Positions 1 through 4,418 of a DNA stretch of 12,824 nt are shown one piece after another. The notes beneath the pieces are model-generated. The model was not told where the DNA came from and did no database searches. It worked only from the letters and a program-made list of their open reading frames with translations. Source of the stretch: SLID01 sp041667545 (GTDB taxonomy: Bacteria > Omnitrophota > Gorgyraeia > Tantalellales > Tantalellaceae); the NCBI GenBank assembly GCA_041667545.1, contig JBAYES010000054.1, forward strand, positions 1 to 12,824, in the 5' to 3' direction. Every line of letters begins with the position of its first letter. Position 1 is the first letter of the stretch. The translations under genes and the position numbers were made by a program.

Positions 1-117
1 GAGAAGATAGCTAAATGGCTCAAGGCCCTGATAGAGGCTGATATTGACGTTAAACGGGGTAGAAAAACCCCTTCTTTGTCGCTTGAGACTCTTGTTCTGA
101 AGCTTTCCGGGGCATGA
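1..117 (+). CDS. holA: DNA polymerase III delta subunit, C-terminal end (partial)
   Basis: The window opens inside a reading frame of 38 codons ending in TGA at 115-117. The visible tail reads about WLKALIEADIDVKRGR followed by SLETLVLKL. This matches the end of the clamp-loader delta subunit, where a helix with an E/AD-x-x-(I/L)K pattern precedes a final 'LE-x-L-x-L-x-L' helix. Delta loads the beta sliding clamp during replication. A holA gene next to rpsT is a common bacterial arrangement, and rpsT lies convergently just downstream, which supports the call. Only the extreme C-terminus is seen, so the assignment rests on a short motif plus context. No terminator is visible, and a mobile element begins 18 bp after the stop. 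Confidence 0.6.
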   Translation, partial: EKIAKWLKALIEADIDVKRGRKTPSLSLETLVLKLSGA

Positions 118-127
118 CAAAAAGAGC

Positions 128-135
128 TATATCTT
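128..135. repeat. 8-bp target-site duplication, left copy of element 1
   Basis: TATATCTT directly precedes the GTAAC terminus at 136. The identical TATATCTT follows the other terminus at 604-611. The base before each copy is also C, so nine bases match, but the terminal inverted repeats define eight. Confidence 0.85.
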
Positions 136-181
136 GTAACATTTCAGTTATCCGCGGAAATGTAGCGTTTCCACGCCCGTC

Positions 182-212
182 GTTGCGAGGAACGAACTAA
201 GTGAGTGACGAG
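182..212 (+). repeat. GA-spaced hairpin repeat 1 (right arm lost)
   Basis: The left outer arm GTTGC (182-186) is followed by GA. Short stem blocks G, AC, AC then mirror GT, GT, C around a TAA loop (198-200), with GA between blocks. The right outer arm GCAAT is absent because the second tandem unit of the element begins at 212. Confidence 0.7.
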
Positions 213-257
213 TAACATTTCAGTCTTCCGCAGTAATTCCGCGTTCCACCGCCCGTC

Positions 258-293
258 GTTGCGAGGAACGAACGAAGTGAGTGACGAAGCAAT
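258..293 (+). repeat. GA-spaced hairpin repeat 2
   Basis: Outer arms are GTTGC (258-262) and GCAAT (289-293). Inside, blocks G-GA-AC-GA-AC are mirrored by GT-GA-GT-GA-C around a GAA triloop at 274-276. The opposed GA dinucleotides can form tandem G-A/A-G pairs, so the stem is continuous despite apparent mismatches. Confidence 0.75.
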
Positions 294-362
294 CCCAATA
301 AAAAAATATTATTGGATTTTTTGCAAAATAAAAAATATCTGGTGTCATCCGAGCGATTTTAA

Positions 363-497
363 CCCAAGGAGTTTATCCGCTTCGCCAAGAGACTGGAACG
401 GCATAAGGATGAAATATTCACGTTCCTGACATTAAAAAGCCAATATGTGAACGGAAAAAGTAAGGCGCTTTTGAAAGTCATAACGAGCCCGTCGTAA
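363..497 (+). pseudogene. Possible IS66-like transposase remnant
   Basis: A 44-codon stretch bounded by stops at 360-362 and 495-497 reads FIRFAKRLERHKDEIFTFL and then diverges. The 'AKRL-x-R/K-H/Y-x-D-x-x-F-T-F-L' pattern is found near the C-terminus of IS66-type DDE transposases, just before their DNN-x-AER motif. That motif is missing here. The following TLK and LLKVI could be the family's extreme C-terminus after an internal deletion, but this is speculative. There is no start codon or ribosome binding site. Its position inside an element with IS66-type ends and target duplication is the main support. Confidence 0.4.
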
Positions 498-528
498 ATA
501 ACCAACGAAATAGATCAGTTTATTGAAA

Positions 529-563
529 TCACTTTGTCGCCCCCCTTCGGGGGCTCCTCGTGA
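529..563 (-). repeat. GA-spaced hairpin repeat 3 (right arm of element 1)
   Basis: Read on the minus strand, outer arms are TCAC and GTGA. Blocks G and GCCCCC pair with GGGGGC and C around a GAA loop (546-548). GA spacers stand opposite each other, and AAA replaces the usual outer GAA. On the + strand the G/C stem is 539-554, with one unpaired C. Because it lies 3' of rpsT it could weakly slow transcription, but no T-run follows it. Confidence 0.75.
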
Positions 564-602
564 CGACGGCGTAGGAATTTACTGCAGATGACTGAAATGT
601 TA

Positions 603-863
603 CTATATCTTAGACCAGTCTGATCTTAATCTTGATATTTTTCGTGACGCGTAACCCTTCTTAATGATGTTTTTCTTTACCGCTCTGTCCAGCTTGGATT
701 CCAGAGTCTTAAGGGCGGCGTCCGCTTCTTCCCGGGACGGTTTTTTTATAAGCTCGCGGACTTTTTTGGTAAGTGTTCTCAATTCCGATCTTTTCGCGGT
801 GTTCCTATCGTGTCTTTTTTTGTCCTGCCGCAAACTCTTCATGGCGGCCTGTTTATTTGCCAT
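603..863 (-). CDS. rpsT: Small ribosomal subunit protein bS20
   Basis: The 86-aa, highly basic protein begins MANKQAAMKSLRQDKKRHDRN, the diagnostic N-terminus of bS20. A K/R-rich helical body and the usual C-terminal 'KNIIKKGYASRKISRL' segment follow. S20 is a primary binder of 16S rRNA at the base of the 30S subunit. Length matches the family (about 85-90 aa). The start is supported by AAGGAG seven bases upstream on the minus strand. It appears monocistronic, convergent with holA and divergent from murJ. Its TAG stop is shared with the boundary of the mobile element: TA comes from the target duplication and G from the element terminus. The pre-insertion sequence would also have given TAG, so the protein is unaltered. 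Confidence 0.97.
   Translation of the reverse strand: MANKQAAMKSLRQDKKRHDRNTAKRSELRTLTKKVRELIKKPSREEADAALKTLESKLDRAVKKNIIKKGYASRKISRLRSDWSKI
604..611. repeat. 8-bp target-site duplication, right copy of element 1
   Basis: TATATCTT is identical to 128-135 and abuts the element terminus at 603. It lies inside the 3' end of rpsT and encodes, on the minus strand, the last two codons plus the TA of the TAG stop. Confidence 0.85.
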
Positions 864-919
864 TTCTATCTCCTTGACTATTTTATATTTTTATCGCGAT
901 CCAACTCTATGGAAGGACG

Positions 920-949
920 AATATATCACGGAAACCCGCGTCTTGTAAA
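920..949 (-). promoter_or_regulatory. Sigma70-type promoter for rpsT
   Basis: On the minus strand TTTACA (944-949) is separated by 18 bp from TATATT (920-925), each 5 of 6 to consensus. TGA immediately upstream of the -10 makes it an extended -10. The predicted leader is about 50 nt and contains the AAGGAG site. Confidence 0.65.
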
Positions 950-985
950 GGACTTTTTAGGGATTCTGTGGTAGTATATTGCCCT

Positions 986-2539
986 ATGACGAATAGAAAA
1001 TTGATAAAGTCGACGGGGGTTATAGGGTCGGCCACAATAACAAGCAGAGTGCTCGGATTTATAAGGGATATACTCATCGCGGGCAGGTTCGGCACGGGGC
1101 TTTTGGCTGACGCTTTTTTTGTGGCTTTCAGAATACCCAACATGCTGAGAGATATGGTGGGTGAAGGCGCTATGACAGCGGCTATAGTTCCTGTCCTTAC
1201 CGAGTATAACCATACAAGGACAAAAGAAGAGTATTGGGCCGCGGCCAGGGTAATACTTAACCTGATGCTCGTGGTCCTTATAACGCTGTCCGCCGCGGGC
1301 GTTTTTTTTGCCCCGCTTGTTGTAAGGATCATTGCCCCGGGGTTTCTGGCGAATGCCGAAAAGTTCCAGGCAACGGTCTTTATTACCAGGATGATATTTC
1401 CGTACCTTCTTCTTCTTGGTATGGTCGCCTACAGTAAAGGCGTGCTGAACTCCCTTAACTATTTTACATCTCCGGAATTCGCCCCGGTAATACTTAACGC
1501 TACAATAATCTTGTCTCTTCTTCTTCTTTGCCCCGTAATAGGCATAAACGGGCTTATTGCCGGGGTGCTGTTTGGAGGCATATTTGAAGTTCTTCTGCAG
1601 ATATGGCCTTTAAAGGTAAGGGGATTCACGCTTAAGGGGCAATTTGTTCTTAAACATCCCGTAGCTAAAAGAATAGGAAAGCTGCTTATCCCCCGAGCCA
1701 TAGGTACCGCTGTCTACCAGCTTAGTGTGTTTGTAGATACGGTCCTGGCATCGCTTGCATGGGTAGTGGGGCCCGGAGGCGTTGCGGCGCTTTATTATTC
1801 CAACAGAATGGTGCAGCTGCCGCTTGCCGTTTTTGGTATATCTCTCGCGACTGCCGTTCTTCCCAAAATGACGAAAGAGGTGGCGCTTAAAGACACAGAT
1901 CAGCTTAAAAAGACCATATCTTTTTCTTTGAGGACAGTGTTTACCATAATGATGCCTTCCGCGGCCGGACTTGCCATTCTATCGCGGGAGATAATACGCG
2001 TTCTTTTTGAAAGAGGGGAGTTTACGGCATATTCTACTGGAATAACTTCTTCCGCGCTTTTTTTCTATAGTTTCGGGCTATGCGCTTATGCCGGAATAAA
2101 GATACTTGTCAGTGTGTATTATTCCATGGGGGATACAAAAACCCCGGTTAGAACGGCCGCGAGGGCGCTTTTTATAAACCTTGTTCTTAATCTCGCTCTT
2201 ATGTGGCCCCTCAAAATAGGAGGACTTGCTCTGGCCACTTCCATAGCCGCGACCGCGAATTTTGTAATGCTTTATGTACTCCTGACCAGAAAGATAGGAG
2301 ATTTTGGCACATGGGAAATACTGACACTTCTGGTAAAGGTTTTTTTCTCTACCGCGATAATGGGTCTTTTTATACTTTTTGCCGTAAAAACCGTTTTGCC
2401 GATGCCCGAGGGCTTTTTGTGGAGTGTTTTAAGGCTGGCGGCCATAATTGTCTCAAGTGGAGCGGTATATGTGATATCCTGCTATTTAATGCGTGTAGAT
2501 GGAGTAATAAGCTTATTTAGAAGCACAAAAAATAGATAA
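986..2539 (+). CDS. murJ: Lipid II flippase MurJ (MviN family)
   Basis: The 517-aa polytopic membrane protein belongs to the MOP superfamily and moves lipid II across the inner membrane for peptidoglycan synthesis. The N-terminal signature is complete: SRVLGFIRD, then DAFFVAFRIPNMLRDM, then GEGAMTAAIVPV. These hold the conserved arginines and acidic residue lining the transport cavity. A later conserved arginine lies in YYSNRMVQLPLAVFGI. About 14 hydrophobic segments are present, as expected. The ATG at 986 puts the family's usual N-terminus at residue 1. An in-frame GTG at 968 would add six residues. Neither has a good Shine-Dalgarno. TATATT at 975-980 lies a few bases before the ATG, so a leaderless transcript is possible. 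uvrC starts one base after the stop. Confidence 0.95.
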   Translation: MTNRKLIKSTGVIGSATITSRVLGFIRDILIAGRFGTGLLADAFFVAFRIPNMLRDMVGEGAMTAAIVPVLTEYNHTRTKEEYWAAARVILNLMLVVLITLSAAGVFFAPLVVRIIAPGFLANAEKFQATVFITRMIFPYLLLLGMVAYSKGVLNSLNYFTSPEFAPVILNATIILSLLLLCPVIGINGLIAGVLFGGIFEVLLQIWPLKVRGFTLKGQFVLKHPVAKRIGKLLIPRAIGTAVYQLSVFVDTVLASLAWVVGPGGVAALYYSNRMVQLPLAVFGISLATAVLPKMTKEVALKDTDQLKKTISFSLRTVFTIMMPSAAGLAILSREIIRVLFERGEFTAYSTGITSSALFFYSFGLCAYAGIKILVSVYYSMGDTKTPVRTAARALFINLVLNLALMWPLKIGGLALATSIAATANFVMLYVLLTRKIGDFGTWEILTLLVKVFFSTAIMGLFILFAVKTVLPMPEGFLWSVLRLAAIIVSSGAVYVISCYLMRVDGVISLFRSTKNR

Positions 2540-2540
2540 A

Positions 2541-3797
2541 ATGGTAAATTTTCACAATGCTATTATTAAAAAGGTGAAAGAGCTTCCCGGCTGTCCCGGG
2601 ATATACAAGTTTTTGGACAAAAAGGGAAAGGTTATTTATGTAGGGAAGGCCATAAACCTGAGAAAAAGGGTTTCTTCTTATTTTCGTAAAGGTAAAGTTT
2701 TTGACTCCCGGCTTAGTTTGCTTGTAAGCGAAATAAAAGGGATAGATATTGTAAAAGCGTCCTCTGAAGCCGAAGCTCTTATTTACGAGGCCGGACTGAT
2801 AAAGGATCTTTCCCCCAGATTTAACGTAGAACTTAAGGACGATAAGTCGTATCCATTCCTCAAATTGACCGTAAATGAGAAATATCCGAGACTCTTTATA
2901 ACACGCAGAAAGGTGAATGACGGCGCGCTTTACTACGGGCCGTATACCGATTCCAAACTTCTTAAGGAAGCGCTTGTTTTTATGAAAAAAGTTTTTTTAC
3001 TGAGATCCTGCCGGGTTTTGAAAAAAAAGATCTGTCTGGAATATCACATAGGACAATGTTCCGCGCCCTGCGAGAAAAAAATATCCAAGGAAGAATACGG
3101 CCTTATTACCGCGCGGATAAGGCGGTTTTTGGAAGGCAAAAAAGACGAGCTTGTAAATGGACTGGAAGATGATATGAAAAGATACTCTGAGAACAGGCAA
3201 TATGAAAAAGCTTTAGAAGCGAAAAACGCGCTGAAAGCGCTTACGGCGGTGCGGCAGTACCACGATATGGCCTCGCATCCCGTTTATGGCGAGCTGGATG
3301 AACTTAGAAGTGTTCTGGGCCTGGAGGCCGAGCCCGATGTCATAGAATGTTTCGATGTTTCCAATATATCGGGGATGTACGCTGTTGGGGCTATGGTGAG
3401 TTTCGTTTCGGGAAAACCTTCAAAAAGCGGATACAGGAAATTCCGGATAAAGAGCGTGTCCGGAATAGACGATTATTCCATGATAAGGGAAATAGTTACA
3501 CGCAGGTACGCGCGTCTTATAAAGGAAAAAAAACCTTTGCCCGATATCGTAATGATAGACGGCGGTAGAGGCCATCTATCGGTGGTTGAGAAGGTAATGG
3601 AAGAACTGGGGATAAAAGGCGTAAAGCTTGTCGCTATAGCCAAGGAACATAATCATCTCTATGTTCAGGGAAGACGCCTTCCCATAAGGCTTTCCCCGGG
3701 GTCGGGTGTGCTTTTCCTTATCCAGCGGATCAGGGACGAGGCCCATCGCTTCGCCATTACCTATCACAGGCATCTTCGAAGTAAACAAGTGGGGTAG
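2541..3797 (+). CDS. uvrC: UvrABC excinuclease subunit C, compact and C-terminally truncated
   Basis: UvrC makes both incisions around DNA lesions in nucleotide-excision repair. Visible domains in order: a GIY-YIG nuclease (GIY at 20-22, YVG 33-35, R41); EAEAL and DDKSYP motifs; four cysteines (C157, C165, C173, C177) matching the family's Cys cluster; a UvrB-binding UVR helix pair at about 206-240; and the RNase H-like nuclease with D272 (ECFDVSN), D340 (IDGG) and H402 (RDEAHRF). Two things are odd. The roughly 120-residue segment usually between UVR and the RNase H domain is absent. The protein also stops at 418 aa just after YHRHLRSK, where a C-terminal helix-hairpin-helix region of about 60 residues normally follows. 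Repeat elements begin within about 30 bp of the stop. The start follows the murJ stop by one base, so translation is probably coupled. It may be partly functional or decaying. Confidence 0.88.
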   Translation: MVNFHNAIIKKVKELPGCPGIYKFLDKKGKVIYVGKAINLRKRVSSYFRKGKVFDSRLSLLVSEIKGIDIVKASSEAEALIYEAGLIKDLSPRFNVELKDDKSYPFLKLTVNEKYPRLFITRRKVNDGALYYGPYTDSKLLKEALVFMKKVFLLRSCRVLKKKICLEYHIGQCSAPCEKKISKEEYGLITARIRRFLEGKKDELVNGLEDDMKRYSENRQYEKALEAKNALKALTAVRQYHDMASHPVYGELDELRSVLGLEAEPDVIECFDVSNISGMYAVGAMVSFVSGKPSKSGYRKFRIKSVSGIDDYSMIREIVTRRYARLIKEKKPLPDIVMIDGGRGHLSVVEKVMEELGIKGVKLVAIAKEHNHLYVQGRRLPIRLSPGSGVLFLIQRIRDEAHRFAITYHRHLRSKQVG

Positions 3798-3821
3798 GTC
3801 GAGGCATACTATTTCCTTTAA

Positions 3822-3962
3822 CGGCAGGGAGTGGTTGCCATATCCCTACCAGGGCCCGCATGCCCCGCCTGTCTTAAGCGAAGCAAAGTAAACGGAACTT
3901 TTGGCGGGGTCCGCCCGGTGTGGATCCTCCCTGTACGGAACATGGCAACCACTCCTTGCTGC
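3822..3962. repeat. GC-rich inverted-repeat element of a second family
   Basis: Arms share a perfect 14-bp inverted repeat, GGAGTGGTTGCCAT at 3828-3841 and its complement at 3942-3955. Looser pairing continues inward to CCCCGCC (3863-3869) and GGCGGGG (3903-3909), so nearly the whole 140 bp can fold into one long hairpin. The loop includes CCTGTCTTAAGCGAAGC, related to CCTGTCTTGAGCGAAGC near 12727. The octamer AAGTAAAC occurs at 3779-3786 and 3963-3970, and AACGGCA at 3820-3826 and 3968-3974. Neither pair fits the inverted-repeat ends cleanly, so a target duplication is not proven. No open frame of note is present. Confidence 0.7.
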
Positions 3963-3979
3963 AAGTAAACGGCAAATAT

Positions 3980-3987
3980 GATCTAAC
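3980..3987. repeat. 8-bp target-site duplication, left copy of element 2
   Basis: GATCTAAC directly precedes the GTAAC terminus at 3988. The identical GATCTAAC follows the right terminus at 4283-4290. The next bases outward differ, so the duplication is exactly eight. Confidence 0.88.
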
Positions 3988-4033
3988 GTAACACCTCAGT
4001 TCTCCGCGGAAATGTCGCGTTTCCACGCCCGTC

Positions 4034-4062
4034 GTTGCGAACCCGCCGAAGGCGGGTGAAGC
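4034..4062 (+). repeat. GA-spaced hairpin repeat 4 (right outer arm degraded)
   Basis: GTTGC-GA leads into a 7-bp stem ACCCGCC / GGCGGGT closed by a GAA loop (4048-4050), then GAA-GC. The expected GCAAT is replaced by GCCCT. The inner stem is identical to the hairpin at 4142. Confidence 0.75.
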
Positions 4063-4141
4063 CCTTCGTATCGTGATAAATGCCATGACTCAGGATTTCG
4101 GCAGACTTGGAATAGGGCCGAAGCAATCTTCCTCCGACGTC

Positions 4142-4173
4142 GTTGCGAACCCGCCGAAGGCGGGTGAAGCAAT
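4142..4173 (+). repeat. GA-spaced hairpin repeat 5
   Basis: The hairpin is complete, with outer arms GTTGC and GCAAT and inner stem ACCCGCC / GGCGGGT around GAA. GA stands opposite GAA between outer and inner stems. Confidence 0.8.
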
Positions 4174-4199
4174 CTCAATAAATACAATAAGTTATGAGA

Positions 4200-4242
4200 T
4201 CACTTCGTCGCCCTGTACCGTACGGTACAGGGCTCCTCGTGA
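4200..4242 (-). repeat. GA-spaced hairpin repeat 6 with a 24-bp perfect palindrome
   Basis: On the minus strand outer arms TCAC and GTGA enclose GA spacers, a G-C block and an inner stem. That stem, 4210-4233, is a perfect 24-bp palindrome beginning GCCCTGTACC. It occupies exactly the place taken by the GCCCCC / GGGGGC stem in the right arm of the element at 136-603. The flanks are otherwise nearly identical. Confidence 0.8.
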
Positions 4243-4282
4243 CGACGGTGTAGGAATTTACTGCAGATAACTGAAATGTTAC

Positions 4283-4290
4283 GATCTAAC
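4283..4290. repeat. 8-bp target-site duplication, right copy of element 2
   Basis: GATCTAAC is identical to 3980-3987 and abuts the terminus at 4282. Confidence 0.88.
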
Positions 4291-4363
4291 AATAGATCCG
4301 CTTGTTCTTGGCATAGGAAAAGTGTCAAAGAAATATCGGCAACGGCTTGGTGACGTGCCGGGG

Positions 4364-4392
4364 TTTACATGGCCGGGGCATACTGGTATAAT
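4364..4392 (+). promoter_or_regulatory. Strong sigma70-type promoter for prfB-secA-lnt
   Basis: TTTACA (4364-4369) is followed after exactly 17 bp by a perfect TATAAT (4387-4392). TGG just upstream gives an extended -10. Transcription should start near 4399, leaving a leader of about 20 nt that holds AAGGAG (4404-4409) nine bases before the prfB ATG. It lies 74 bp beyond the end of the second mobile-element target duplication and is intact. Confidence 0.8.
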
Positions 4393-4418
4393 GTGCGGAA
4401 CACAAGGAGAAGATACTG

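Larger units (their letters stand above)
136..603. mobile_element. Non-autonomous IS66-type element (MITE-like), copy 1
   Basis: The element is 468 bp and bounded by a perfect 13-bp terminal inverted repeat, GTAACATTTCAGT at 136-148 and ACTGAAATGTTAC at 591-603. It is flanked by the 8-bp direct repeat TATATCTT. GTAA ends and 8-bp duplications are the known signature of the IS66 family. The inverted homology extends inward for about 85 bp, including hairpins and an AATCCCAATAAA / TTTATTGAAATC boundary. The left arm is doubled: a second GTAACATTTCAGT lies at 212-224, giving two tandem units of about 76 bp. The centre (about 300-525) carries a short transposase-like remnant and no intact gene. 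It occupies the whole holA-rpsT intergenic region. It must be moved by a transposase encoded elsewhere. Confidence 0.82.
3988..4282. mobile_element. Non-autonomous IS66-type element (MITE-like), copy 2
   Basis: The 295-bp element has ends GTAACACCTCAGTT and AACTGAAATGTTAC (two mismatches) and is flanked by GATCTAAC on both sides. Its left arm matches the outer left arm of the element at 136 through TCCGCGGAAATGT-GCGTTTCCACGCC with few changes. Its right arm differs from that element's right arm at only about two positions over the last 50 bp. The inner stems of the hairpins and the centre are different. It contains three hairpins (4034-4062, 4142-4173, 4200-4242) and an orphan GCCGAAGCAATCT at about 4119-4131. 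There is no coding remnant. It lies between truncated uvrC and the prfB promoter. Confidence 0.85.

Noticed and set aside
176..293. Regularly recurring GTTGCGA motifs that might suggest a CRISPR array
   Set aside because: Copies are in both orientations, spacing is irregular, units are hairpins with variable stems rather than constant repeats with unique spacers, and no cas gene is present.
205..429. 74-codon open frame between holA and rpsT
   Set aside because: It runs across the tandem repeat unit and the hairpin, has no ribosome binding site, and its composition follows the repeat rather than a protein.
539..563. GC-rich hairpin after rpsT as an intrinsic terminator
   Set aside because: No T-run follows the stem on either strand, and the same structure recurs as part of the mobile-element arm.
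664..948. 94-codon open frame antisense to rpsT
   Set aside because: It lies entirely over rpsT and its promoter; rpsT is unmistakable on the other strand.
3706..3891. Open frame overlapping the uvrC 3' end and the inverted-repeat element
   Set aside because: It reads through uvrC in another frame and then through repeat sequence; no start signal.
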